Shown: positions 44,493-53,800, counted from the stretch's first letter. The stretch: DNA of 64,000 nt from Anaerolineae bacterium (GCA_025055175.1 JANWYT010000023.1:1-64000), one strand, 5' to 3'. Numbers and translations are program-made. Notes: a model not told the origin generated them from the sequence alone.

Positions 44493-46625
44493 CTAGAAGA
44501 AGTGGTAGTACATGGCGTGACGGGCATACCATGTAAACCACTGCGCGATTACTAATGTGGGTGGTGCAGACCACAGCACCAAGCTTGCCAGCGCCAAGCC
44601 TCGGCCCGTCAGGCGCTTCGAAAACCACACCTGCCCTTGAATCAGCAGCAACACAAGCCCTCCGTAGATGAATGGCAGAGCGATGATGGGATGGGTCATA
44701 TAGCTATAGACGAAGCCAAACATCCACAAAAAAGCGCTCAGCAGAGCCAGCCACAGCACCCAAGACCAGCAGCGGTGACGTTCATCTGAAGTCACCGACA
44801 GCCCGATAATCCCAGGGATGAACAAAGCGCCGTACAACACGAAGGCCATGCTCATCGTCCTGCCAAAGTAGACAGCTAGCAGGCGCATTTGATCGTAAGT
44901 CGTCATGAAGCGCCATTCCGTCCACAACCAACTAAAAGACCGCCAGCCCGGCGCTGCTTCCAGAACCTTGTAGGCGATGCCAAAGCTTTCAATGGCTAGG
45001 CGATATCCCATAAGGGTAAGAAAAGACAACCCGATCACTACAATGGCAGCGCGCGACCTGCCGAAAGCTAATCCTAACACCAGCAGCAGGATGTAATGGA
45101 CGGCAAACAGCTTGAGGATGAGCATGAGGCCCAACACCAAGCCCAAGTAAACAACATCTGACCACTTTATCTCGGCATGGCTCAGCAAGCGATGAATGAT
45201 ATACAAGCCAACGAGCGTGATAAATACATCCGCATAGTCGGTCGAAGCTGTGCTGAGGAACCACACGTTGATGGGATTGAGGATGAACAGCACCGAGGCA
45301 TAGACAGCATGATGACTGCGCAGACCGTAGTAAACGAACATCTCGTACAGCAGCAAAACTCCGATCAGGAGCATGAGCGTATTCATCAGGTAGTAGCTCA
45401 GAGCGACGGCTTCTTCCGAGCCACACAGATTGCCACCATCGACGTAGCCTTCTCCCCAAATGCCATCCAGCACTAGACAGACCTGCGATGTGAAAATATA
45501 GGCCACCGTGCGGTGCAGCACACGATCCTGCCCACGCAGTTCATAGGGGAATTCGCGCGCGTACTTTAGATAAATGCTCGTGTCAGGATTTTGGTCAGCT
45601 CCTCGCAGCACGAATTCTGTGGTGTCGGGCATCACATAAATTAGGCTATCGGTGTAGATGGGTCGCACATAGTTGAAAATTAGAGATATGAACCCCATCG
45701 ACAGCGCAGCCAGACTCAGGCCAAACCACGCTCGGACTCGCGTCATCTGGCGAAAATCAAACGCTTGGCGTGACCACTGCACCCACCAGTAGAGCAGTCC
45801 CCACAGGTAGACTGTTGCCTGCCAGGTACGCACCATCGACCAAAGCAGAGGTGTCTCAGCACGATTAATGAGCTTGTCCAGCAGGACGACGAAGCCAACA
45901 ACCCAGACAAAGCTAGCGATTACTCCCCAGCGCGACCTCATACGATGGCCTATCCAAGCTCGCAGCCCAGGATGAGCCAGGCCAAGCGACAAGATGAGCC
46001 ATGCCGAACCAACCAACCAGGCTCGTGGGCTATTCTCCCGACTCAGCACGTCCATCAAAGCCAGCATTCCCAGGCCATTGAGGATCAACAGCGCAGCGCT
46101 CATGACTGCGATGAAGCGCCCTTCTTCTAGCAAACTCATCAGCCGTTGTCGAATCCTGATGGGCGGCAGTGCCAACAAAGCTCCTGAACTGAGCAGCGCC
46201 ATCAGAACTCCGATCCAGACCAGTGGGTCATAGCTTCGCACCCATCCCAAATGGAGAGTTTGGAACTGGCCTGTGCTGACCGTCAAGCGCGCCACAAAGG
46301 CCGTAGGATTGAAACGCATTCCCTCATACCAACCAGGACATACTTTGGCTTCGCCCTCAAGGGTCGTCTCTTCACCATTGATATAGGCCGTCAGCGCGCC
46401 GGTGACCTGCCAGCGTGCCTGAGTACACTCCCAGGGAAAATTCAAGACGCTCCGATCAACTTCTAGATACCCTTGCCAGTTCGCTTCCTGAACATGCATT
46501 TGATCGGCTACATACGGTGGATTCGTCCAGCGGTGGACGACCAGCGCCAGACTCAGCATCAAAAGTATCCACAGGCTGCTCAACCCAAAATGGTGAGGCC
46601 CAGAAAGCTTGCGCTGACGGGTCAT
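44493..46625 (-). CDS. Polytopic GT-C-like membrane protein
   Basis: About 710 residues. An N-terminal helix (SSLWILLMLSLALVV) is followed by an outward beta-rich domain of about 100 residues (residues 30-150, with Cys in FPWECTQARW and KVCPGWYEG), then 13 or so transmembrane helices. No DE-type donor loop is as clear as in the neighbouring gene; YTDSLIYVMPDT and NPDTSIYLKYA are candidates. Start: an ATG at 46625 is chosen because the first helix begins soon after it; a GTG at 46658 is possible. It is followed by the SGNH gene (16 bp). Together with the opposite-strand GT-C gene it looks like part of a surface-polymer locus. Exact activity unknown. Confidence 0.6.
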   Translation of the reverse strand: MTRQRKLSGPHHFGLSSLWILLMLSLALVVHRWTNPPYVADQMHVQEANWQGYLEVDRSVLNFPWECTQARWQVTGALTAYINGEETTLEGEAKVCPGWYEGMRFNPTAFVARLTVSTGQFQTLHLGWVRSYDPLVWIGVLMALLSSGALLALPPIRIRQRLMSLLEEGRFIAVMSAALLILNGLGMLALMDVLSRENSPRAWLVGSAWLILSLGLAHPGLRAWIGHRMRSRWGVIASFVWVVGFVVLLDKLINRAETPLLWSMVRTWQATVYLWGLLYWWVQWSRQAFDFRQMTRVRAWFGLSLAALSMGFISLIFNYVRPIYTDSLIYVMPDTTEFVLRGADQNPDTSIYLKYAREFPYELRGQDRVLHRTVAYIFTSQVCLVLDGIWGEGYVDGGNLCGSEEAVALSYYLMNTLMLLIGVLLLYEMFVYYGLRSHHAVYASVLFILNPINVWFLSTASTDYADVFITLVGLYIIHRLLSHAEIKWSDVVYLGLVLGLMLILKLFAVHYILLLVLGLAFGRSRAAIVVIGLSFLTLMGYRLAIESFGIAYKVLEAAPGWRSFSWLWTEWRFMTTYDQMRLLAVYFGRTMSMAFVLYGALFIPGIIGLSVTSDERHRCWSWVLWLALLSAFLWMFGFVYSYMTHPIIALPFIYGGLVLLLIQGQVWFSKRLTGRGLALASLVLWSAPPTLVIAQWFTWYARHAMYYHFF

Positions 46626-46785
46626 GACAGGAAAGTTTTCTTGAACAGGCTGAAGCACAAGTTGGCTACTAGCTGCAGCCCAGTGGACAGTTGATGTGGT
46701 TTAACCACTTTTTGGAGGAGCTTCACACCATAACTCTCACGCACTGTACCTGAGTGCTAAACTTTCACTCATACTACGACACATG

Positions 46786-46830
46786 CTTAGTGTAGCGCGT
46801 TTTCCCAGACGCTTCATCGGCTAATCATCC
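46786..46830 (-). repeat. Dispersed intergenic element copy B
   Basis: The partner of 41788-41832 (34 of 45 positions). It lies in the 286-bp gap upstream of both the GT-C gene (minus) and the response regulator (plus). On the minus strand it also ends in a -10-like CTACACT. Confidence 0.4.
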
Positions 46831-46841
46831 AAAACTGACCT

Positions 46842-46870
46842 TTGACTTAATATTACGTATGTTGTATATT
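46842..46870 (+). promoter_or_regulatory. Response-regulator promoter
   Basis: TTGACT (46842-46847), a 17-base spacer and TATATT (46865-46870) form one of the best sigma-70-type promoters in the window. The leader of about 35 nt carries TGAGGT before the ATG at 46912. Confidence 0.8.
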
Positions 46871-46911
46871 CGTTACGTGTCATTTTACCCTTAACTGTTT
46901 GAGGTTACACC

Positions 46912-47640
46912 ATGCGCAAGTCCAAAGTGCTGCTGATCGAAGACGATCCTTCGATCAGCCAAGTGATCGTTGAGTTCATGTCCAAACACGGCTATGAGGT
47001 GACGGCCTTCAGCGATGGGCCAGAAGCGCTGGAGAGCGTGCGCCAGAACGGTCTGCCACACATTGCCCTGATCGACCTAGGCTTGCCCAGCATGCACGGT
47101 TTTGAGGTGGCCAATAAGATCAAGTCGATGGCTGACGTGCCGATCATCTTCGTCACATCGACCAGCGACACCGACACCATCGTCCAGGGTCTGAAAAAAT
47201 ACGCCGAAGATTTCATCGTCAAGCCGTTTGAACTGCGCGAGCTAGAGGCGCGCGTCCAGGTGGTCATCAGCCGTATGCCCTCGCTAGATTACGCCAGCGA
47301 GCCAGTCGTGCGCATTGACCAACACCTAGAGATCGACTTCGCCCACAACCGCGTGATCCTAGACGGTCGTAACATCACCCTCACCCCCACCGAGTCCATC
47401 CTACTGCATGTGCTGCTGCGCAACGCCGCGCGCGTGGTGGAGAACCGTATGCTCATCGCCCGCGTCTGGCCTGGGCAGGAGGTCTACGAAGACACGCTGC
47501 GCGTCCACATGCACCGTTTGCGCCGCAAGCTAGAAGCCGACAGCCATCACCCCCACTACATCCGCACCGAGCGCGGCGTAGGCTATATCTTCACGGTGCG
47601 CCCTCCGGCTTCTTTTGGTCAAGACGATCCTCAAGCCTGA
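46912..47640 (+). CDS. OmpR/PhoB-family response regulator
   Basis: 242 residues. Receiver domain 1-120: Glu10/Asp11/Asp12 (LLIEDDP), phospho-acceptor Asp55 in ALIDLGLPS, Thr in FVTSTSD and Lys in FIVKPF. C-terminal winged helix (about 135-232): LTPTESILLHVLLRNAARVV, then RVHMHRLRRKLE (recognition helix), then YIRTERGVGYIF. It should activate or repress genes when phosphorylated. A strong promoter precedes it. No cognate histidine kinase is adjacent; the GAF kinase 5.6 kb upstream is a candidate. Its tail (SFGQDDPQA) is short and acidic. Confidence 0.95.
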   Translation: MRKSKVLLIEDDPSISQVIVEFMSKHGYEVTAFSDGPEALESVRQNGLPHIALIDLGLPSMHGFEVANKIKSMADVPIIFVTSTSDTDTIVQGLKKYAEDFIVKPFELRELEARVQVVISRMPSLDYASEPVVRIDQHLEIDFAHNRVILDGRNITLTPTESILLHVLLRNAARVVENRMLIARVWPGQEVYEDTLRVHMHRLRRKLEADSHHPHYIRTERGVGYIFTVRPPASFGQDDPQA

Positions 47641-47647
47641 GTAACGC

Positions 47648-49579
47648 TCAGGCGTTCAGGTAGCGCTCCGTCAGGCCAGGGCGCGACTGCCCCCCGGCGT
47701 CCACCAGGCCAAAGCCGTTGTGCATGGTCTCTGCCCAAGCATACCAGATGATGGCCGGCACGCGCTCTGCATAGCGCGTCTTTATGCGTTGGATGAAGGC
47801 CAGCGCATAATCGCCAATCTCTGAAGGCGGCACGTGCGCTGCGTTCAGCACGCCCCACTCGGTGATCCAGATGGGCATGTTGGGGACATGAGTCATGTAT
47901 TGCTGAAGCCATTCGTCAATGCTGCCATAGTGGCCCAACGGGTCTTGGCCTGCCTGCGACGCGCGGGCCGTGCGCCCATAAGGGTGGATGGCGATGCCAT
48001 CTGGGCGCGCGTTGGCCGATAAGCCCGCCAGCGCGTCGCGGGCATACAGCGCGCCACTCTGCGACCCCGTGAAGCCAGCCGTGAGGATCGTCAGCTCGCT
48101 GTCGGCGGCGCGCATGGCCGGCACGACGGCGCGCAACATACGATGATAGGTGGCGGCATTCATCGGCACAGACGCTTCGGCGATATGGCCCATCTCTGGC
48201 AGAGGCGCATCCGGCTCATTCCACACCTGCCAAGCATGGATCAGGCCGCGTCCACGATACTGCGCGGCGATCCGATTCATCATGTCGGCGAAGCGCCCGA
48301 TCAGCCGATCCCACTCCGCCACGCCCATCTGGTGCCAATTGAAGCCCTGGCCCTCGCCATAGGTCTGATGGCTGGTGGCCATGCACACGCGATAGCCGGC
48401 GCGCACGTAGCGCTCCAGGATGGGCGCGCAGCGGTTGAAAGTCGCCTGGATGTCGGTTGAGCCGACGTTGTTGGAGACGTTGTAGCCGAAGCGCACCCAA
48501 CCTATGCGTCCCAGGCGCGCAGGATCAGGCGTGCCGAGCGGATGCGTAAAGTCCAGGTTGACGCCCACTGGATTCACAGCGCTGATCGTTCCTGGTGTGC
48601 GGATGATCGCCTCTACTAGCCAGGCGGCGACGAAAGCGGGTCGTCCGTCCGGCGTCTTGACCCGAATCCACTGACTCTCCCTGCCCACCTTCTCCAGGGT
48701 GCGCCCGTGCGTCTCTAACGTCTCCAGCGCGTCCCAGGGATTGACCTGAGCCAGGATTTCGCCCGTCGTCGATGGGATGCTGCGCAGGCGCACGCCGCGC
48801 GCGGTGGGCTGCACGCGCAGATGGGCCAGGTAGAGCAGGTTGGCGGGATCGATGACGTTGGGGAAGCGGAAGCCATTCTGGCCACCCACGCTGCTCTGGA
48901 CGATCAGGCGCACCGTCTCGCCCGCTGCTTCTCCCAGCCGATCCCCTACTTTGACCGTGCTGTTCAGCGGCACGGCAATGGCGCGCAGGCCGCCATAAGT
49001 CACCGTGTAGCTCACGCCGTTGTGGTCGCTGAGGACTTGGACATACGAGCCTATGCCCAAGCTGTCGTTGGCGTGGGACAAGCGCGCCACCCGCCCGCCT
49101 GCGCTAGCCATCACCAAGTCGCCAGGCGCGCTCAGCAGCTCTACACAGCCTTGTTTGACGCCGTCAGGGGCATGCTCAAAGCCGTTGATGATGCGCAAGC
49201 TGCGGCCCGCGACGGGGTAATCTAGGGTGAAGCGGGTGAACAAGTGCGGAGGGTTAGTGATCTTCTCGCCGAAGCGGTCGTTGGTGTCGATCCGCTTTTG
49301 CAGCTCGGCGCGCATTTGTGCAGGGGTGCTGGCCATGACCAGATCGACGCGCACCACCATCGGATAAATGCGCCGAATATGGGCGTGAGGATCGTCCTGA
49401 AACCAGGTGCGCGGCGCGGTGACGGTAGTCACATCGCGGTAGCGGTTGAGATCGTTGCCGCGCGGCGAGCGCACGACTGCCACGCGCGGGAATTTGTCCA
49501 GGTAAGGACGCAAAGCGTCCAGCCATTGGTTGAAGTTCTCATCGGGCAGGACGAATGCATGGGAAGTGGTCTCGCTCAT
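47648..49579 (-). CDS. Multidomain protein with glycoside hydrolase-like TIM barrel, SH3b and M23-like regions
   Basis: About 643 residues. Residues 1-130 are unassigned. Residues about 150-235 resemble an M23/lysostaphin-type beta fold (GDLVMASAGGRVARLSH, GIGSYVQVLSDHNGVSY) but no HxH zinc pair is visible. An SH3b-like domain follows (about 250-325; RVQPTARGVRLRSIPSTTGE). A TIM-barrel of clan GH-A (about 340-640) has AWQVWNEPDA (acid/base Glu near 455) and WITEWGV (nucleophile Glu near 575). There is no signal peptide with ATG 49579, which has GGAGA 8 nt upstream, so export by Sec is not evident. It could cleave glycans. Its 3' end is 7 bp from the response-regulator stop. Confidence 0.75.
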   Translation of the reverse strand: MSETTSHAFVLPDENFNQWLDALRPYLDKFPRVAVVRSPRGNDLNRYRDVTTVTAPRTWFQDDPHAHIRRIYPMVVRVDLVMASTPAQMRAELQKRIDTNDRFGEKITNPPHLFTRFTLDYPVAGRSLRIINGFEHAPDGVKQGCVELLSAPGDLVMASAGGRVARLSHANDSLGIGSYVQVLSDHNGVSYTVTYGGLRAIAVPLNSTVKVGDRLGEAAGETVRLIVQSSVGGQNGFRFPNVIDPANLLYLAHLRVQPTARGVRLRSIPSTTGEILAQVNPWDALETLETHGRTLEKVGRESQWIRVKTPDGRPAFVAAWLVEAIIRTPGTISAVNPVGVNLDFTHPLGTPDPARLGRIGWVRFGYNVSNNVGSTDIQATFNRCAPILERYVRAGYRVCMATSHQTYGEGQGFNWHQMGVAEWDRLIGRFADMMNRIAAQYRGRGLIHAWQVWNEPDAPLPEMGHIAEASVPMNAATYHRMLRAVVPAMRAADSELTILTAGFTGSQSGALYARDALAGLSANARPDGIAIHPYGRTARASQAGQDPLGHYGSIDEWLQQYMTHVPNMPIWITEWGVLNAAHVPPSEIGDYALAFIQRIKTRYAERVPAIIWYAWAETMHNGFGLVDAGGQSRPGLTERYLNA

Positions 49580-49807
49580 GTGGCTCGTCTCCGTACAGCG
49601 CAGCGCGTTCTCAACCATGCCCTTGAGTATAGCCGCAAATGAAGATTTGAAGAGCTTGTGGAAGGATAAAAGCCGCAGACAGACTCAAGCATTAGGGTAT
49701 TTTTGGGTCTACCTCCCTCAAATTGACCTTAGAATGTGTTTGCGGCAGCTCACAACTACGCTCACACAGGCTCATCTCAAGACACCGACACACATCAAGA
49801 GGGGAAA

Positions 49808-50050
49808 ATGGATACCAAGACAATTCATCTCATCGGCTTCATCGCTGGCATCTTCGGACTTTACGGCGTGGCTCACTTGCTCAACAGAAAGATACTGAGC
49901 GGCATCCTGTGGCTGCTGATTGGCGGCCCAATGTTCTTGACCATCATGTGGACGATTGCCGCTGTGACAGTCATCGGCATACCTATCGGCCTCGCGTTGC
50001 ACTTCATCGTCCCCTGGCACGTGTCCAAGAACGGCGCTGCGCCAGCCTAG
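49808..50050 (+). CDS. Small two-helix membrane protein
   Basis: 80 residues with two hydrophobic helices (LIGFIAGIFGLYGVAHLL, and a longer ILWLLIGGPMFLTIMWTIAAVTVIGIPIG region) and a short charged tail. ATG at 49808 is preceded by AAGAGGGG (strong RBS), so the longer upstream frame is rejected. It faces the next gene convergently with a 2-bp gap. Small, conserved-looking membrane proteins of this layout are common, but I recognise no family. Confidence 0.6.
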   Translation: MDTKTIHLIGFIAGIFGLYGVAHLLNRKILSGILWLLIGGPMFLTIMWTIAAVTVIGIPIGLALHFIVPWHVSKNGAAPA

Positions 50051-50052
50051 AG

Positions 50053-50313
50053 TCATGCGTTGAACGTCCCGACGGCTTGCACGTCCACGCGCACGCCGTC
50101 CAGCTCCGCTGGCACCACCTCTTCTGCCGCCAGTTGGGCCAGCGGCAGCTTATGATCGACCATGACGACGATAGAAGGCTGGTTGGTGGTCTGCCCACCG
50201 ACCTGAGCAAAGCCAATCCCTACGCCGATGACGTGTGGCAGGGCCATCAGACGATCTATGTAGCGCACCTGGACGCGCGTCAGGCGCTCGATAGTTTCTT
50301 CGTCCAGCAACAT
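50053..50313 (-). CDS. Small soluble protein, protease-propeptide-like
   Basis: 86 residues: helix (EETIERLTRVQVRYIDRLMA), LPHVIGVGIGFAQVGGQ, PSIVVMVDHKLPLAQLAAEEVVPAELDGVRVDVQAVG. This pattern resembles the short domain that precedes some bacterial trypsin-like proteases and occurs alone in Chloroflexota and cyanobacteria. The GVGIG and PAELDGVRVDV segments are the most conserved-looking. No catalytic residues are visible. A strong purine run (GGGGGT) precedes the ATG. Function unknown. Confidence 0.55.
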   Translation of the reverse strand: MLLDEETIERLTRVQVRYIDRLMALPHVIGVGIGFAQVGGQTTNQPSIVVMVDHKLPLAQLAAEEVVPAELDGVRVDVQAVGTFNA

Positions 50314-50346
50314 AGCAACACCCCCTTCTTCATGATTGTTGTATGT

Positions 50347-51522
50347 TCACCAGGCCTCATCAATCAGCCACTCATAATCAGCGCCCAAGTGCAGGCCGTA
50401 CCACCACAGCCCACCCATCAGGTGCAGGCTGAAGGCTAGCGCCACCAGGCCGCGCGGCCCAACCTTCCAATCGTGCCAGCGCTGAGCAGCGTGCAGCGCC
50501 GACGCCATCAGCAACGCGAAGACGGCAATCTGCCCATTCCAAATCAAGTTGCCATCCACCGGGTGGGCTAGGTCATTGAACAGGTAGGTTTGGCCCGCCG
50601 CCGCCAAGAACGTCAGCCAAGCCAGCTGCATGAGCGGCGCGCGGACGACGGCGCGCCTATCCGTCAGCAGCACTGCCAACGGGAAAGCCAACGACAGCAG
50701 CGCCTTAAGCGCCAATTGTTGGTTGGCCAGCGGGTTGTAGTGATAGGCCCACAGGTTGAACACCTCCAGCGGACGCCAGCCCAGCGCCGCGCCGCTGTAG
50801 CTGACGCTCTGCCAGGCCAGCAGGGCTGCAGCGGGCAGCAGCAAGCCCAGCAGCGCGCCTAGCCCGTCGAAGGGCTGGCGCAAGGCCGAGCGCAGCAGCC
50901 CAAAGGCCAGCAGCGCAGGCAGAAAAGCCAGCGCAAAGCTGGGCTTGGCCCAAATGCCCGCCAGGATCAGGCCCGCCAGGGCGGCCCACAAAGCCAGACG
51001 CCGCCAGTCTTTCGGCGCGTGGCACAACTTGGCCGTCCCCAACAGCGTCAGCCAGGCCAGCGGGCGCAGCGGCAGCATGGTCGGGTTGTGGTACACGTAG
51101 GGGTGCAGGTAGCCGAAATAGGCGTTATCGGGCGTGAGCAAGCTCGGCGGCGCCAGGATCAGCAGGGCCAGCACTAACAGGATGAGGCCCGCCTCGGCGC
51201 GCCAGTTGGTAGGCTGCCAGGCCATCCGCATGGGCCACCATAGGGCCAGGGCCAGCAGCCACACCCAAGCCAGGTTGGCCACCACAATCCAGTCCTGCAC
51301 ACCACCCCCGAACAGGCCGTAAGGCAGAGCCACGCTCACATGCCAAGCGAAGTTGGGCAGCTCAGGCCAGACGCTCTCGTCGTGAGCCAACAGGCGCGCC
51401 ACGTACTCGGCGTGCGGCTCATAGTCGCCGACGGTGCGCCAGTTGGCCCACATGGGTAAGAAGATCAGGGCCACTGCCAACAGCAGCGCAGCAGCCCAGG
51501 GTGCAGGCTTCAAAAAATTCAA
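50347..51522 (-). CDS. Polytopic membrane protein (GT-C-like) of unknown function
   Basis: 391 residues and about 9-10 transmembrane helices. The first periplasmic-side loop carries DYEPHAEYVARLLAHDESVW, acidic and His residues where GT-C enzymes hold catalytic acids. The GYLHPYVYHNPTMLPLRPLAW stretch resembles conserved outer loops in mannosyltransferase-like proteins. Its ATG overlaps the stop of the Fe-S oxidoreductase gene by 4 bp, so translation is coupled, although no functional link is obvious. No start alternative is needed. Confidence 0.6.
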   Translation of the reverse strand: MNFLKPAPWAAALLLAVALIFLPMWANWRTVGDYEPHAEYVARLLAHDESVWPELPNFAWHVSVALPYGLFGGGVQDWIVVANLAWVWLLALALWWPMRMAWQPTNWRAEAGLILLVLALLILAPPSLLTPDNAYFGYLHPYVYHNPTMLPLRPLAWLTLLGTAKLCHAPKDWRRLALWAALAGLILAGIWAKPSFALAFLPALLAFGLLRSALRQPFDGLGALLGLLLPAAALLAWQSVSYSGAALGWRPLEVFNLWAYHYNPLANQQLALKALLSLAFPLAVLLTDRRAVVRAPLMQLAWLTFLAAAGQTYLFNDLAHPVDGNLIWNGQIAVFALLMASALHAAQRWHDWKVGPRGLVALAFSLHLMGGLWWYGLHLGADYEWLIDEAW

Positions 51523-53588
51523 TCCCCCACCGCAGGCTCAGGTGTGGGATCAGGCAGGGCCGCCGCGATCATCTCGGCGATGTCGCGCACCTGTGGGCCA
51601 CTGCCCAACGTAGCGCGCGCGCTCTCAAACATCTGCATACAGAAGGGGCAGCCCACCGCTAAAGTCTCGGCGCCAGTGGCTAGGGCTTCTTCGTAGCGCT
51701 CCAGGTTGACGGCCTTCGCCCCATGTTCTTCTTCTTTCCAGAACTGCGCGCCGCCAGCGCCGCAGCACAGGCTATTCTTGCGATTGCGCGGCATTTCGTG
51801 GATTTGGATGCCCACGCCGTTTAGGGCCTGGCGCGGCTCATCGACGATGTCGTTGTGGCGTCCCAGGTAGCAGGGATCGTGGAAGGTGACGTTGCTCCAT
51901 TGGGCGGGGTTGGCCATCGGCGGAATGCGGCCAGCCTTGATGAGTTCATCGATCAGCTGGGTGTGGTGGATGACCTCCAGTGCCTGCAGGCCGAATTGGT
52001 GATATTCTTTGCCAATGTTGTGGAGGCAGTGCGGACAGGTAGCCACGATGCGCTTGGGCTTCACTTCGTTGAGCGTCTCCACGTTCTGCGTGGCCAGCTC
52101 GTAGTAGAGATATTCGTTGCCAGCGCGGCGCGCCACGTCGCCAGTGCAGGTCTCGCGCTCGCCCAGGATAGCGAAGTTGACGCCGGCGCTGTGCAGCACC
52201 TTCAGGAAGGCACGAGCCGTCTCGGCGGCGCGCGGATCGTAGCTCACGGCGCACCCCGTCCAGTACAGCACCTCAAAATCGGGGTTCTCGTCCACCGTCG
52301 GCACGGGGAAATCGACGCCTTCCAGCCACTTGACGCGGCTCTCGCCGTTCTGCCAGGGGTTGCCCTGGCGTTCCATGCCGTTGAAGGCCTTCTGCAAGTC
52401 GGCAGGGAACTCGCCTTGCATGAGGACGAGATCGCGGCGTATGTCGAAGATGTCTAGCATAGGCTCATCGCCCACTGGGCAAATCTCCAGGCACGCGCCG
52501 CAGCCCGTGCAGGCCCACACCGCCGATTCGCTGATGACGCTGCCCACCAACGGCGGCGTCTCCGCCCCTTCGGCGATAGCCGTCATGGCGTCGCGGATCA
52601 GGTAGCGCTTGTTGACTTCTAACGCCGAGGGCGAAAGCTCCTTGCCGGTGATGTAGGCCGGACAAACGTCCTGGCAACGGTTGCACTGAATGCAGGCGAA
52701 GGCGTCGAAGATTTGCGTCTTGCTGAGGTGTTCCAGGCGCGCCGCTCCGAATTGCTCTTTGGTCTCGTCTTCAATGCCGATAGCTGCCATCTCGCCCAGC
52801 GAAGTGCGCTGCGGACGAGTGAGGTAGTTGAGCGGGGCCATGAACAGATGGGCGTGCTTGCTGTGCGGGAAGTACGGCGTGAAGAGCAGAATGCCGCCCA
52901 GGGCCACCCACCAGGCCAGGTGGCGCAAGAAGTCCAGGCCGTTGGCGCTGATCCCGCTCAGCAGCGGCGCGACTAGGGAAGCGAAGGGCATGTATGGGTC
53001 GGCGTAGCCCTGCTGAGCTACCACCACCGCTTCGCCGAAGAAGCGCGCCCCCACATGCAGCAGGATGAACACGCCGACGATCATGCTGTCTGTCAGCTGG
53101 CCGCCCTGCTTGACTTTGGGGTGCAGCAGCACATTGTCGTGATAGGTCAAGTCGCGTTTGTTGGGCAGCACCAGTCGGCGCGCGATGAAATAGGCCACCC
53201 CGCCCAGCACGACGACGCTCAGCAAGTCGCCCAGCAGGCGATAGACGCCGTAGATTGTCGCGCCCAAGCCCGTCAGTCCTTTCAGCGACTCTTCGAAGCC
53301 GCTCACCAGGCCGATCAACACATCGACAGCGTTGATGAGGAAGTAGTAGGTGAAGCCGATGACGATCCCCCAATGGATGAGGCTGGCCAGGCGGCGCGTC
53401 TTGAGCGTCGTCTCTTGGGTGATGTAGATGCGCAGGGCCTTCCAGGCGCGCGCCAAGAAATTCTCGGTGTGCAGTTTGCCCGTGCCGCGCTGGATAATCA
53501 GATACATCTCGCGGAAGCCGTGATAGGTCGCGCCGATGGATAGCAGGGCCAACAGGATAAACAGCATTTTTTCAATCGAACTCAACAT
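51519..53588 (-). CDS. Membrane Fe-S oxidoreductase (HdrD/DsrMK-like, NarI-type plus CCG domains)
   Basis: About 689 residues. The N-terminal half has five to six transmembrane helices with His positions of the NarI/DsrM type. A two-cluster ferredoxin region follows at about 296-370: CIQCNRCQDVCP and CTGCGACLEICP. Two CCG domains end the protein: WTGCAVS...CPHC near 440-520 and HDPCYLGRH...CCGAGG near 590-640, which in HdrB/D hold special iron-sulfur clusters. This fused layout is used by membrane electron-transfer proteins that pass electrons between a soluble donor, such as ETF or a disulfide, and quinone. Start ATG 53588 follows GAGG; a TTG upstream is rejected. No ETF genes are nearby. 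Confidence 0.88.
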   Translation of the reverse strand: MLSSIEKMLFILLALLSIGATYHGFREMYLIIQRGTGKLHTENFLARAWKALRIYITQETTLKTRRLASLIHWGIVIGFTYYFLINAVDVLIGLVSGFEESLKGLTGLGATIYGVYRLLGDLLSVVVLGGVAYFIARRLVLPNKRDLTYHDNVLLHPKVKQGGQLTDSMIVGVFILLHVGARFFGEAVVVAQQGYADPYMPFASLVAPLLSGISANGLDFLRHLAWWVALGGILLFTPYFPHSKHAHLFMAPLNYLTRPQRTSLGEMAAIGIEDETKEQFGAARLEHLSKTQIFDAFACIQCNRCQDVCPAYITGKELSPSALEVNKRYLIRDAMTAIAEGAETPPLVGSVISESAVWACTGCGACLEICPVGDEPMLDIFDIRRDLVLMQGEFPADLQKAFNGMERQGNPWQNGESRVKWLEGVDFPVPTVDENPDFEVLYWTGCAVSYDPRAAETARAFLKVLHSAGVNFAILGERETCTGDVARRAGNEYLYYELATQNVETLNEVKPKRIVATCPHCLHNIGKEYHQFGLQALEVIHHTQLIDELIKAGRIPPMANPAQWSNVTFHDPCYLGRHNDIVDEPRQALNGVGIQIHEMPRNRKNSLCCGAGGAQFWKEEEHGAKAVNLERYEEALATGAETLAVGCPFCMQMFESARATLGSGPQVRDIAEMIAAALPDPTPEPAVGD

Positions 53589-53740
53589 CGCATGTCGCCT
53601 CGTCTGCAATCATCTCAAAATAATCAACTCTGTGTTCGATTAGTCTACCATCTGAGACGCTTTTTGCCCATAGCTTGAGATGGACGAGCGAGGCTAATAC
53701 ATTTGGTTCTATGGAGTGCGAAAAATGGCGCACAGCACAC

Positions 53741-53746
53741 TATAAT
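53741..53746 (+). promoter_or_regulatory. Putative -10 (TATAAT) of the TIR gene
   Basis: A perfect TATAAT is 54 bp before the ATG at 53801. No -35 is clear. The leader carries AGAGATCAGCCT before the ATG. Confidence 0.45.
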
Positions 53747-53800
53747 GGCGTTATACGTTGTGAAGCTGTCGTCCATAGCCCAAGCGATAGAGATCAGCCT

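Noticed and set aside
46658-46660. GTG start for the large GT-C gene
   Set aside because: There is no RBS. The ATG at 46625 is closer to the first membrane helix, though the choice is not firm.
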